From: Bettongia penicillata ogilbyi | Lineage: Eukaryota > Chordata > Mammalia > Diprotodontia > Potoroidae | Direction of reading: 5' to 3' | Assembly: GCA_023548195.1 (NCBI GenBank) | Contig: JAJHZJ010000311.1 | Location: 7,976,811-8,040,810, forward strand | Length of the DNA stretch: 64,000 bases | Program-made: the position numbers and the translations under genes | Part shown: piece by piece, positions 35,510 through 46,515 of the stretch | Layout: every line of letters starts with the position of its first letter | Position numbering within the stretch: position 1 is the stretch's first letter | The notes under the pieces: model-generated | What the model was told of the DNA's origin: nothing | Database searches by the model: none | What the model saw: the letters and a program-made list of their open reading frames with translations, nothing else

Positions 35510-36195
35510 TCAAGGAAGACTAGTATCTCTGGTGTAAGATCTGCCTAGTCCTTTTCAGGGTGCTTTCCACGTTTGGTGTCCACTTGCCACCCAACTCCCA
35601 CCTGTGGCTCCAAGAAGCCTTAGCACATGCAGCGCCCACACTTTGGGAAAACCATTTCAGACAAAGGCTTAAACCAGGTTGAGGGGAACTGATGGGCCTC
35701 AAACTTGTTGATGAGTCAGAGGGTGTCTACCCCAAGCATGTTAAGTCTTATCTAGTGGAGTAAGTGGATATGAACACTTTGTTCCGATGGACCGTGAAGG
35801 CAGAGCAAACAGATACTGTGGGGCATTCAAACTCTACTGTAGAGAACACAACTCAGAGGAGTTGGTCATGTTGTTCAAATTCTGAAGAACTCATATAAGA
35901 CAAGCACTTACATGGTGGTCAGAAGTAGTACAAGGACACTCTCAAAGTCTCTCTGAAGAACTTTAGAATCAACTGGAAGATATGGGAGGCATGCCCACAT
36001 CAAAGAAATGTGTTCTATGTAGCTTGAAGGAAACATGAGATGCACAAATTTAGAGACATCTCTACTCCAGATATTAATGCAGGCTACCTGTGGTAGAGCC
36101 TCTCAAGCTTTTATATTGGTCCGATCAGCCACAGTTGGACCCCAACGTAGTGACATCAGTTTGGTCCTTTCAAGCATCAAGGACAATAACTTGTG
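35510..36195 (+). mobile_element. LINE-like repeat ending in a C2H2-finger-like stretch
   Basis: A 690-bp repeat with blocks 'gtaagatctgcctagtcctt', 'ggtgtccacttgccacccaa', 'ggtttaagcc'-type text in reverse, 'gaagatatgggaggcatgcc' and 'catgagatgcacaaatttag', ending 'gatcagccacagttggaccc' and 'gtgacatcagtttggtcctt'. The 3' third aligns with the minus-strand copy at 59340, which encodes CLICGRAFPTHIALISHSR. The 62-codon frame at 36035-36223 is a shifted reading of that stretch. The LINE class is unresolved. Confidence 0.6.
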
Positions 36196-36305
36196 CCATT
36201 GGTCAGTTGCTTCACTTCCCTGAGACTCACTTTCCTGAAATATAAAACAAGGGATTGGACTAGTTGACCCTGAAGGACCCTCCTAGCCATAAATTCACTG
36301 TTCTT
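36185..36305 (+). mobile_element. MIR-type SINE 3' fragment
   Basis: 'ggtcagttgcttcacttccc', 'gagactcactttcctgaaat', 'gggattggactagttgaccc' and 'gaccctcctagccataaatt'. It directly follows the LINE-like repeat. Confidence 0.7.
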
Positions 36306-36326
36306 TTTAAATGCCCTTTTAAAACA

Positions 36327-36498
36327 TTGCTTTTGCTTCTTTTTAACTGATTTTTTTTTCAGTTAACAAAAATTGATTCCCTTCTCACTCCATCCACCTT
36401 ACCCTTGGAAAACAAATGAGATTAAACCTGTACAAACGAATTTCTATAGTCAAGCAAGATAGATTCCTCTATTGGAACGTTACTTTTGCTTCTTTTAA
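36327..36498 (-). mobile_element. Very short L1 3'-end insertion with duplications
   Basis: 132 bp of L1 3' UTR (36347-36478; poly-T start, 'ccttggaaaacaaatgagat', 'tagtcaagcaagatagattc') flanked by near-matching 20-bp sites (ttgcttttgcttctttttaa at 36327-36346, gttacttttgcttcttttaa at 36479-36498). The insert is homologous to the neighbouring L1 3' UTR, so the insertion landed next to an older L1 tail. Confidence 0.7.
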
Positions 36499-37135
36499 AT
36501 TAATTTATATTTATTAATTTTAAAATAATAATCAATGTATAATATTTATAATTTATTTAATTTTATTAAATATATTGTTACATTATATTATTAAATATAC
36601 ATTACATTTAATATCAATTTAAAATAATACAATTAATTAATTTCAATGAACAAATGCACCTCACCCTTGGAAAACAAATTGTATTTGTAAAAAAAATATG
36701 CATTGTCAAGCAAAATAGATTCCTCCCTTGGTCCATGTCCCCCAAATATGTATTTTATTCTATATTTCATTCTATGCTGTATCCAATACTTTTCTGTCAG
36801 CAGATAAATAGCGCTTCATTGTTAGTTCTCTGGTGTCATGGTTGGTCTTTATGTTCATCAGAGTTCTTAAGGCTTATTTTTACCATATGGTTGTATTGTA
36901 TAAATTTTCTTGTGCTTAACTTCACTCTGAATCAGTTTGCAGAGTTTACCCATATTTCAATGAAACTGTCCCTTTCATAATTTCTTATAGTTCGGTGATT
37001 TTCCATTATTTTCATATATCCTAATTTGTTCAGCCATACCCTCCCCCCAACTTCTGGGTACCTTCTCAATTTCCAGTTCTTTGCTGCTACAAGCAGTTGC
37101 TATATATTTTCATATTTATGCCTCACCCATAGACC
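36499..37135 (-). mobile_element. 5'-truncated L1, 3' end only
   Basis: 3' UTR ('cacccttggaaaacaaattg', 'attgtcaagcaaaatagatt') and ORF2 C-terminal sequence in reverse ('aatttcttatagttcggtga', 'cctaatttgttcagccatac', 'caatttccagttctttgctg'), truncated near 37135. The poly-A end (36499-36645) has grown into about 145 bp of almost pure A/T. No intact frame. Confidence 0.85.
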
Positions 37136-38220
37136 ACTACCTCTTACAAGAAGCGAGAGGTGTGATTTACTCTTGGTCCTCTAAAACACTTTTCCAAATT
37201 AAAAAAAAAATCTGTATTCCTATTAGTAAAATATTTCTAAGCAAGCATCACCAATATGTATGTATTTATTTATAAATTGTTTGCATATATTGAACCAATA
37301 TGATATATGATAAAGCATATGCAAAAATAAAAATTTTAAAGAATTAAAATGAAATATTAAAAAATCATTAAAACATTAAAAATCTTTTTAGCAGTTAAAT
37401 TCTTGGAGACTAATGGTACAAAAACCCTTCTATTCTTGTTAAAATGTGTATGCATGTATGTACCTATCTATTCAATGAAAGCAAGGTCATTGAATGTATT
37501 CCATTAGTTTAGTTTAACACTGTATGGTACGGAGAAGTCAAAGTCTAGTTCTATCTTCATTTCAATACATTGTTCTATTGTAGCTGAAAAAGATGCTCCA
37601 TGAAGATATAGTGATATAAATGGAAGAATTGCTTCATTGACTGTCCTTACTAAATTGGGATATTCATTTTATAATCTCATCTACAAAAAAATATTATGCA
37701 AAGGTTTTTGTAACAATTCAGCTAGAAAGTTTCCATCCTTCTTGATGTAATTGGGGAAGGGGAAGTGTTATGATCCTTGGAGCTCAGGTCATGTAACGAG
37801 GTTGGCTGTCCCAGATGGAGAGAAGGGGACACTGGGAGGGTAGGAGGAAGTGGAGAGGTCGCTGGTGGTGGGTGATTTTATGTGATTGCAAGCTCTCTGA
37901 AGCGCTTGTCTTGGGAGCAGTGTTAGACAGTTGTACTTAATCCCAACAGAGAGAGCAGCGTTTTCCACCATCTCTTATCTTTTTCTGCTTGCAGCCGTCT
38001 CTGCTACTACTCACTGCTACTGAGATTCCTGTTACTTTTGGACTCTCTTTGTTTCACCCCCTCCTAGACCAGTGAGCCTTCCTTCTTTTCTTGGAGATAG
38101 GAGAAAGTGAAGACCTCAGGAGGACAGCAAGATGCTGGGGTCTGTGAAGCACCTCACCTTTAGCCTCAGATTCCTGTCTGTCCTGGGTTGTGGAGAACTT
38201 CCTTCACATATCCTTCCCTA
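37136..38220. other. No recognised feature
   Basis: 37200-37400 is AT-rich. 37760-38200 is somewhat GC-richer and looks single-copy; it includes a TG-starting stretch (tgttatgatccttggagctc) that might begin an LTR, but no matching end was found. Confidence 0.35.
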
Positions 38221-38222
38221 AC

Positions 38223-38297
38223 AGAGGTGAGGAACCTGTGGCCTTGAGGCCACATGTAGCCCTCTAGGTCCTCGAGTATGGCCCTTTGACTGAATCA
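38223..38297 (+). mobile_element. hAT-like MITE, left half
   Basis: 'agaggtgaggaacctgtggc', 'cttgaggccacatgtagccc' and 'tctaggtcctcgagtatggc' match, in reverse complement, the right half of the palindromic element at 49151-49320. The terminal bases fit a diverged CAGGGGTG hAT inverted repeat. Confidence 0.65.
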
Positions 38298-38484
38298 CCC
38301 CTGTGCCTAGAAGGTGAGATGTTGGAAATATCCCTTCTCCTGGGGAAGCAGAGTTTACCCGTTCCTCTTGCAATCTGGGGCTTGCCAGGGGTTCCTAGTA
38401 GTGTGGGATCAAGGGATATAGGGTAGGCTTGGTTACTGGGTGAGAAGGAGAAGGGAGAGACAGGAGTCATGGTGAATTAATGCC

Positions 38485-38562
38485 TGCTCATTTGCCAGTG
38501 CTTAGCACAGTACCTCATCAAGAGTAAACTCTTAATAAATACTTGTTGATAAAGAGCCCACT
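38485..38562 (+). repeat. L2/MIR-type 3' tail
   Basis: 'agtgcttagcacagtacctc' and 'actcttaataaatacttgtt' correspond to the 3' end shared by L2 and MIR-type SINEs. Confidence 0.65.
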
Positions 38563-39190
38563 TTCCTGTGCTGGATAAGAAGGGGGGAGGAAAGCAGCTG
38601 TGGATACAAGAGAACCTATGTTACTCTCCTTAGTTTTAACATTTTCTTAGTTTGCCAGTGGATAATCCTTCCATACCCATTGGGGTGCACACATTCCAAT
38701 TTGGAAGCTGCTGCCTGAAAGTCATGTAAATCTATAATTTTGTGAACCCTCTAGTTATGGGTTTAGGCCATTAACATTGAGTTTTAAAGTCAATATAATC
38801 TAGGAATCAAGGTAGATTATAAGCTTTCCATTTCCTCCCCCCACCCCCAACTTAGGCCAGTGATTAGGTATATACTTTTAAGGAATGTTTCATTTTCAAA
38901 TGAAAAAAACCCTAAAACAGGAACTACATAACTGCCAAAGACTAGAATTTGCTTTATTTGCTTTAGACTTAGGCTTGAAGTTTGCTCTGCTTGAAGAATA
39001 AGGCTTTAAATTGTATGTTTGATATGTATTATCTCCTTTCCCCCATATTCAAATATATGTATAATTAATTTTATAAAGTACCTTTGAATACCTTTTACAT
39101 GCTGTAGAATAATAGATTATTCTTGGTATAGGGATACTTAGGTAGATTTTATGTAGATATCATATATATGGATCTATCACACCCATACAC
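38563..39190. other. No recognised feature
   Basis: Single-copy-like, AT-rich DNA before the split SINE. Confidence 0.4.
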
Positions 39191-39194
39191 ATCT

Positions 39195-39314
39195 AGTCAA
39201 AGGCAACATGGCATTGTGTACAGAGGATTAATCTGGTGGTCAGGAAGACCTGGGTTCAGGCCTTCTCTTGGAAACTTAGTAAATGAGTGAACATGGCAAG
39301 TCACTTAAACTTTC
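39195..39314 (+). mobile_element. CORE-SINE, left part (split by full-length L1)
   Basis: 'ggcaacatggcattgtgtac', 'ggtggtcaggaagacctggg' and 'ggcaagtcacttaaactttc' are the head and first core part. The SINE resumes directly after the L1 at 46185 with the duplicated cacttaaactttc. Confidence 0.85.
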
Positions 39315-39627
39315 TTTTTTTAAATTAATTCATTTGTTTTCAGTTTTCTACAATCATTTCCATATATCTCAGACTTTTTCCCTTTCCCTCCCACCTCCCT
39401 CCCAGAGACTGCATACAATCTTATATGGGTTCTATACATACATTCTTATTAAATACATTTTCACCTTAGTCATGTTGCATAGAAGAATTAAAATGAATGG
39501 GAGAAACCATAAAACAAAACAAAACATAACAGAAGAGAAAATGGTCTGCTTCATTCTGCAATCTAATTCCATAGTTTTTTCTCTGGATGTGGAAGGCATT
39601 TTGCCTCAAGAGTTCATTGGGAATTTT

Positions 39628-42600
39628 TTAGGTCCTTAAATCTCTGTGAAGGACTAAGTCTACCAGAAAAAATTCCTTGCTCACTGTGGTTGTTTCTGTG
39701 TACAAAATTCTCCTGGTTCTGCTCTTTTCACTCAGCATCAGTTCATGTAAGTCCTCCCAGGTCTCTCTGAAGCCTTCCTGTTCATCCTTTCTTGTAGTAC
39801 AATAGTATTCCATTACATTCCTATACCACAACTTGTTCAGCCATTCCCCAATTGATGGGCATCCCCTTGCTTTCCAGTTTTTGGCCACCACAAAGAGTGC
39901 TGCTAATATTTTTGTACATGTGGGACCTTTTCCCATTTTTATGATCTCTTAGGGATATAGTCCTAGAAGGGCTATTGCTGGGTCAAAGGGTATGCACATT
40001 TTTGTAGCCCTTTGGGCATAATTCCAAATTGCTCTCTAGAATGGTAGGATTAGCTTACAGCTCCACCAACAATGAATTAGTGTTCCAACTCTCTTATATC
40101 TTCTCCAACATTTATCACCTTACTATTTTGTCATGTTAGCCATTCTGATAGGTGTGATGTGGTACCTCTGAGTTGTCTTGATTTACATCTTTCTAATCAA
40201 TAGTGCTTTAGAGCATTTCTTCATATGACTATAGATAGCTTTAATTTCTTCCTCTGAAAAGTACCTGTTCATATCCCATGACCATTTATCAATTGGGGAA
40301 TGACTTGTATTCTTGTACATTTGACTCAGTTCTCTATATATTTTAGAAATGAGACCTTTATCACAGATACTAGTTGCAAAAATTCTTTCCCAGTTTTCTG
40401 CTACCCTCCTAATCTTGGTTGCATTGGCTTTGTGCAAAAACTTTTCAATTTAACATAATCAAAATTATCCATTTTGTACTTGATAATGTTCTCTATCTCT
40501 TGTTTGGTCATAAATTTCTCCATTCTCCATAAATCTGACAAATACACTATTCCTTGCTCCCCTAATTTGTTTATAGTATCAGTCTTTATATCAAGATCAT
40601 GTGTCTATTTGGACTTTATTCTTGTGTTCAGTGTCAGGCTATGTCTGCCCAGTTTCTGCCACACTGTTATCCAGTTTTCCCAGCAATTTTTGTCAGACAG
40701 TGAGTTCTTATCCCAGAAGCTGGGGTGCTTAAGGTTATCAAACAGTAGATTGCTATATTAACTGACTACTGTGTCTTGAGTACCTAACTTATTCCACTGG
40801 TCTACCCCTCCATTTCTGAAGTAGTACCAAGATTTTGATGATTGTTCCTTTATAATACAATTTGAGATCTGGTAGGGCTAGGCCACCTTCCCTAACATTT
40901 CTTTTCATTAGTTCTCTTGATACTCTAGACCTTTTGATGAATTTTGATATTATTTTTTCTAGGTCTAGAAAATAATTATCTGGTAGTTTGGTATGGCATT
41001 GAATAAATAAATTAATAAGTAAATTAATTTAGGTAGAATTGTCATTTTTATTATATTAGCTTGGCCTACCCACAAACAACTGATGTTTTTCCACTTACTT
41101 AGATCTGACTTTATTTGTGTGAAAAGTCTTTTGTAACTGTATTCATATAGTCACTGGGTTTGTTTTGGCAGGTAGACTCCCAGATATTTGTCTACTGTAA
41201 CTTTAAATGAGATTTCCCTTTCTATCTCTTACTGTTGGGCTTCGTTAGCAATATATAGAAATGCAAATGATTTATCTGAGTTTGTAACCTGCAACTTTGC
41301 CAAAGTTATTTATTATTTTGAGGAGTTTTTTACTTGATTCTCTAAGTATATCTTCATATCATCTGCAAAGTGTAGTTACTTAGTTTCATCTTTGCCTGTT
41401 CTAATTTATTCAATTTTTTTTCTTTTCTTACTTCTAAAGCTAACATTTCTAGTACCATATTGAGTAACAATGGTGACAATGGACACCCTTGTTTCACCTC
41501 TGATTTTATTGGAAATGCATGTAGCTTATCCTCATTATATATAATGCTTGCTGAATGTTTTAGGTAAATACTGCTTATTATTTTATGGACGGCTCCATTA
41601 ATTCCTGTGCTCTCCAGTGTTTTCAATAGGAATGGGTATTGTATTTTGTCAAAAGTTTTTTCTGCATCTGTTGAGATAATCATGTGGTTTCTGTTAGTTT
41701 TGTTGTTATGATCAATAATGTTAATAGTTTTCCTAGTATTTACCCAGTCCTGAATTCCTGGTATAAATCCTATCTGATCATAATGTATTATTCTCATGAT
41801 AAGTTGCTGTATTCTTTTTGCTAATATCTTATTTAAAATTTTGCCTCTATATTCATAAGGGAAATTGTTCTGTAATTTTCTTTCTCTGTTTTGACTTTTC
41901 CTGGTTTAGGTATCAGAACCATATTTGTACCATAAAAAGAATTTGGTAGGACTCCTTCACTAATTTTCCCAAATAGTCTGTATAGTATTAGAATTAATTG
42001 TTCTTTAAACATTTGATAGCATTCACTTGTAAATCCACCTGGTCCTGGAGATTTTTTCCTAGGGAGTTCATGGATGGTTTGTTTTATTTATTTTTCTGAG
42101 ATGGGGTTATTTAAGTATTCAACTTCCTCTTCTGTTAATCTGGGCAATTTATAGTTTTTAAAATATTCATCCATTTCATTTAGATTGTCAAATTTATGGG
42201 CGTATAGTTGGGCAAAGTAATTTCTAATTATTGTTTTACTTTCCTCCTCATTGGAGGTGAGTTCACCCTTTTCATTTTTGCTATTATTAATTTGGTTTTC
42301 TTCTTTTTTTAAATCAAATTGACCAAATGTTTATCAATTTTATCAGTTTTTTCATAAAATCAACTCTTAGTTTTACTTATTAGTTCAATAGTTTTCTTAC
42401 TTTCAATTTTATTAGTTTTTCCTTTGATTTTTCAGTATTTCTAATTTGATATTTACTTGGGTATTTTTGATTTGTCCTTTTTCTAACTTTTTTCAGCTGC
42501 ATACCCAATTCATTGATCTCCTCTTTCTCTATTTTATTCATGTGGGCGTTCAATGATATAAAACTTCCCCTAAGAACTGCTTTTGGAGTATCCCATAAGT

Positions 42601-43461
42601 TTTGGTAAATTGTCTCATTATTGTCATTCTCTTGAATGAAGTTGTTGATTGTTTCTATGATTTGTTGTTTAACCTACTCATTTTTTAGGATTAGATTATT
42701 TAGTTTCCAATTAATTTTTGTTTTATCTTTCCATGACCTTTTATTACATATAATTTTTATTGCATTATGATCTGAGAAGAGCGCATTGACTATCTCTGCC
42801 TTTCTGCACTAGATTGTGAAGTTTTTATGGTCTTGTATATGGTCAGTTTTTGTATATGTGCCATGTGCTGCTGAGAAAAAAGTATATTCCTTTCTATTCC
42901 CATTCAATTTTCTCCAGAGAGCTATCTATCATGTCTACCTCATCTAGAGTTTTATTCACCTCCTTAACTTCTTTCTTTTTTATTTTGTGGTTAGATTTAT
43001 CAAGTTCAGAAAGAGGGAGGTTGAGGTATTCCACTAGTATAGTTTTGCAGTCTATTTTTTCCTGTAACTCCCTTAACTTTTTTAAGAATCTGGATGCTAT
43101 ACCATTTGGAGCATATATGTTCAGTAATGATATTGCTTCATTTTCTATGATGCCTTTTATCAGAATATAGTTTCCTTCCTTATCTCTTTTGATTAGATCT
43201 ATTTCTGCTTTTGCTTTGTCTGAGATTAGAATTGCTACCCCTGCTTTTTTACCTTAGCTGAAGCACAATATGTTCTGCTTTTACCTTTACCCTGGGTGTA
43301 TCTACCTGTTTCAAATGTGTTTCTTGTAAACAACATATTATTGGATTATGGTTTTTAATTGAGTCTGCTATCTGCCTCTCTTTTATGGAAGAGTTCATCC
43401 CATTCACATTCACAGTTATGATTACTATCTGTGTCTTTCTCTCCATCCTCTTTCCCCCCAT
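39628..43461 (-). pseudogene. L1 ORF2 (endonuclease/reverse transcriptase), broken
   Basis: ORF2p nicks target DNA and copies L1 RNA at the nick. The start is placed at 43461, where MGGKRMERKTQIVIITVNVN leads into the endonuclease with QIADSIKNHNPIICCLQETH (Asn and Glu catalytic positions visible). The reverse transcriptase is at 41354-41797: [20 protein letters not shown] (palm motif A Asp) and '[20 protein letters not shown]'. The catalytic FADD sits at 41358-41369 but in the next frame, so a frameshift lies just before it. The C-terminal part is at 40183-40437 and 39628-39936 (CPSIGEWLNKLWYRNVMEYY), with a stop at about 39628. Span about 3.83 kb, near the usual 1,275-codon length. Confidence 0.9.
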
Positions 43462-44049
43462 TTATACTTTTGGTTCTCCCTTTTCCCTTCTGCTTTACAA
43501 TAGTTTTAATTTTTGACCACCACTTCCCTCCCTCAATCTTCCCTCCCTTCTTTCAGTCCCCCTCCCTTTTACTTCCCTTTTCCCTTACTACTTCTTTCCT
43601 TCCTTTCAGCCTGCCTTCCCTTTTCTTTCCCCTTTCCCCTCCTATTGCCTATAGAACTAGTTAGATTTCTATACTTAACTGAGTTTGTTGTTCCCTCCTT
43701 GATCCAAATCAGATGAGAGTAAATCTCAAAAGATGCTCATCTCCCTCTCCTCTTTTCCTCTACTGTAATATGATTTTATGCCTCTTCCTGTGATGTAATT
43801 TACCTTTCTCTGCCTCCTCTTTTTTCATATCTCCTGTTACAATCCCTTCATACCCTTAAATCACATTTTTATCATCAGATCATTTAATTTATACCCATTC
43901 CCTCTGTGTTTGTATATCCCTTTTAAATATCAGAATAAATATACAATTCTCAAGTTTAACAAATATCATCTTCCCTTATAGTGATGTAAACAGTTTGCCC
44001 ATTTTGAATAGCAATATGCCCCCCCCCTCCATTTACCTTTTTATGTCTC
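43462..44049 (-). other. L1 inter-ORF purine-rich spacer
   Basis: On the plus strand 43430-43740 is almost pure pyrimidine (cttccctcc, ttcccttttccc). On the L1 sense strand it is therefore purine-rich. It lies between ORF1 and ORF2 and is unusually long for an L1 spacer. It has a counterpart in the half-L1-like element at 4600-4830. Frames of 67-77 codons on the plus strand here are composition artefacts. Confidence 0.75.
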
Positions 44050-45020
44050 TCTTGACACTTGTGTTGGAAGATAAAATTTTTTATTGAGCTCTTGGCTTTT
44101 CATCAGAAAGGTCTGGAAATCCCTTATCTCATTGAATGTCCATCTTCTTGCCTGAAGTATTATGCTCAATTTTGAAGGGGTAATTGATCCTTGGTTGTAG
44201 TCCCAGCTCCTTTGCCTTATGGAATATCATATTCCAATCTCTCCAATCTTTTAATGTAGAAGCTGCAAGGTCCTGTGTGATCCTGACTGTAGCTCCTTGA
44301 AATTTGAATTATTTCTTTCTGTCTGCCTTCAGTATTTTCTCCTTCACTTGATCTGGAATTTGGTAATGATATTCCTTGGTGTTTTCAGTTTGGGATCCCT
44401 TTCAGGAGGTGAATGGTGGATTCTTTCAATGAATATTTTACCCTCTGGATCTAGGATCTCTGGGCAGTTTTCCTTGATGATTTCTTGGAAGATATTGTCC
44501 AGGCTCTTTTTCTCATCATGGCTTTCTGATAGACCAATAATTCTTAGATTTTTCTCTCCTGGATCTATTTTCCAGGTCAGTTGCTTTTCCAATTGGATAT
44601 TTTACATATTCTTCTATCTTTTCATTCTTTAGATTCTATTTGACTGATTCTTAATGTCTCATAGAGTCAGTAGCTTCTACTTGCCCAATTCTAATTGTTG
44701 ATAGATTGTTTTATTCAGTTAACTTTTCCTTCTCTTTTTCCATTTGCCCAATTGTTTCTTTTAAGAAGTTATTTTCTCCAGTTAGGTTTTTTATTTCCTT
44801 TTCCATTTGTCCAATTTTCCTTTTTAAGGAGCTGTTCTCTTCAGGGAATTCTTTCTTCATATTTTAAAAATCATTAGGCAGTTTTTCTTCTTCTCTAATC
44901 TGGCTTTTTATATCCTTTTTGAGGTCTTTCAAGAATGCTCTTTGGGCTTGAGACCAGTTCATATTCCCTTCATATTGAGTACAGTCTCAACGCTTACCTC
45001 TTTGGTATTCTTGTTTTAGT
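44050..45020 (-). pseudogene. L1 ORF1 remnant
   Basis: ORF1p is the RNA-binding, trimeric chaperone of the L1 particle. The minus strand shows heptad-type repeats, ENSSLKRKIGQMEKEIKNL and 'ENNFLKETIGQMEKEKEKL' (about 44710-44850), that form the coiled coil. Downstream is the RNA-recognition part at 44344-44592, with LRIIGLSESHDEKKSLDNIF and 'QEIIKENCPEILDPEGK', then 'IERIHHSPPERDPKLKTPRN'. Several frame changes separate these pieces, so no intact protein is made. The ends are approximate. Confidence 0.8.
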
Positions 45021-46184
45021 GCTTGTCCCCATAAAAAGATTCTATGATTCTATGGTCTTTTCTTTTCTGGTTTGCTTTTTGCTCATGATGATCACCCTTT
45101 TCCTGGCTTTTAAAGTGAATCTCTTCTTCTGGGGCACAGGGCTCTCTGTCCCATGGTTCTTGTGCTCAGAGCTTGAAGTTATGTGTATTGTGGTCTCTAG
45201 TTCTTACAGCTAGAAGCTAAAATGCTGCAACTTACCTGGTGCTGAGCTGGCTGGTGTGCCAAAGCAGAGACCAGGTGAAGTCTTTCTGAGTTTCCCTGGA
45301 GTTACTCTGAAACTAGCTGTGTTAAGTGTGGAGGAGGGGTGGTCTGGCCACCAGAAGTCTCCTTTAATGAATTGGAACATAGGTAAGTTCAGTGGTTGGT
45401 GAACCCTGTCTGCACTGGTATCTTCCTGATTCCCCTGGTTGTGCTGTAGCACACCTAGGGTCCTGGTGTTGATTGCATGCTCCACCCCCCTGGGGCTCAG
45501 GATCTCCTTTCAGGTTCCTTGAGCTGGGAATGTCTAGGAGAGCTCTGGTCATGCACTGGTCCCCTTCAGTCACAGCAAGAGGACCCCTTTTGCAATTTTC
45601 CTTGCCTCATAGACTAAGAGACTGTTTACCCCTTCAGCTTTTTTCACTGTTCCAGGATTTTTTTCCTGGGGAAATATTCTTCGCATTTTTTAAGGTCAAC
45701 AAGGGGGAGGGGGATAGCATTTGCCAATCACTCTATCATCTTGGCTCCCGGAAGTTCAAGTAGGTGACTTTCAGACTTTTAATCTGTGGACTGATAGTCT
45801 CAGGATCAGCTTCTGTGGTTACCTGGGCTTCTGCGGTTCTCTTTCAATCACTTCCACTGTATTCTGGTCTTGGGTTTATGTGTTTGGGAATCTACTGTAC
45901 TGCTGCTGCTTCAGAGTGCCTGAGGCTTTCTGCTTGGCTTTGCTATGGCAGGGTCAGCGCTGGTACAACCTGTGTGCTGTGTGCTCTTCCAACCCCAAGT
46001 AACAGATCCTTCTTGTTGACCTTCCAGACTGTCCTTGGTTGGAAATCTGCCACACTTTGACTCCTGTTGTATTCTGCCACTCTAAAATTTGTTCAGATTC
46101 TCTTTTTAGAGGTGTCTGAAGGAGATTGTCTTGGAGCTTAAGTGAATACTTGCTCTCACTCTGCCATCTTGGCTCTACCCCTTC
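45020..46184 (-). promoter_or_regulatory. L1 5' UTR/internal promoter with two start-like units
   Basis: L1 transcription begins at the element's first base from an internal promoter. Here 'gagccaagatgg' opens the element (46161-46178), and a second 'gggagccaagatgatagagt' lies at about 45733-45752, some 430 bp downstream. The first unit matches the 5' UTR of the half-L1-like element at 6250-6905 by eye (caaattttagagtggcagaa against its counterpart). This looks like a gained or duplicated promoter unit. The extent of ORF1 on its low side is approximate. Confidence 0.7.
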
Positions 46185-46312
46185 CACTTAAACTTTCAAT
46201 ACCTTAGTCAAGTCTCTGAGATTAGAAATTAAGGAATAATTACTAATCTGCATTGAGTAGGTAGAATTCCCACTTGGAAAGGTCCCTATATAGAGCCCCA
46301 AATAACAGATTT
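46185..46312 (+). mobile_element. CORE-SINE, right part (split by full-length L1)
   Basis: Continues the SINE from 39314: duplicated cacttaaactttc, then 'ccttagtcaagtctctgaga', 'ctaatctgcattgagtaggt', 'gaattcccacttggaaaggt' and 'ccctatatagagccccaaat'. A similar tail occurs in the SINE at 50130-50275. Confidence 0.85.
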
Positions 46313-46317
46313 ATATG

Positions 46318-46515
46318 TAAATTAATACTCATAATAGCCACATTTACATAGCATTTTCTATATGCCAGGCTCCATGCTAAGTGCTTTACAACTATTATTT
46401 CATTTGATTCCTACAGTAACCTGGGAGGTAGGTGCTAGTATTATCCCCATTTTATAGGTGAGGAAACAGGCAAACAGTAGTAAAATGACTTGCCCAGGGT
46501 CCCACAGCACCATCT
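46318..46515 (-). mobile_element. THER1/MIR-type SINE, head cut by microsatellite
   Basis: Reverse copy: 'catagcattttctatatgcc', 'ccatgctaagtgctttacaa', 'acctgggaggtaggtgctag', 'ataggtgaggaaacaggcaa' and 'gacttgcccagggtcccaca'. It stops at 46515, where TA/CA-rich DNA begins. Confidence 0.85.

Larger units (their letters stand above)
39315..46184 (-). mobile_element. Full-length L1 retrotransposon, inactivated
   Basis: About 6.87 kb. The minus-strand 5' end at 46184 reads ggtagagccaagatggcaga; the 3' end at 39315 has a short A-rich tail (ttttttta on plus). It is flanked by a perfect 13-bp duplication, cacttaaactttc, at 39302-39314 and 46185-46197. In order: 5' UTR with two start-like units, ORF1 with a coiled coil and RNA-binding domain, a purine-rich spacer, ORF2 with endonuclease and reverse transcriptase, and a 310-bp 3' UTR. 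Both ORFs carry frameshifts and stops. It belongs to a marsupial-type L1 and is the only complete element in the window. Confidence 0.95.

Noticed and set aside
37741..38220. TG-starting stretch as a solo LTR
   Set aside because: No matching CA end, polyadenylation signal or duplication found; left unassigned.
43431..43716. Ser/Pro/Phe-rich frames of 67-77 codons
   Set aside because: Composition artefact of the pyrimidine-rich strand of the L1 spacer.
45210..46187. Several overlapping frames of 69-98 codons on both strands
   Set aside because: All lie in the GC-richer L1 5' UTR and are mutually overlapping shadows.
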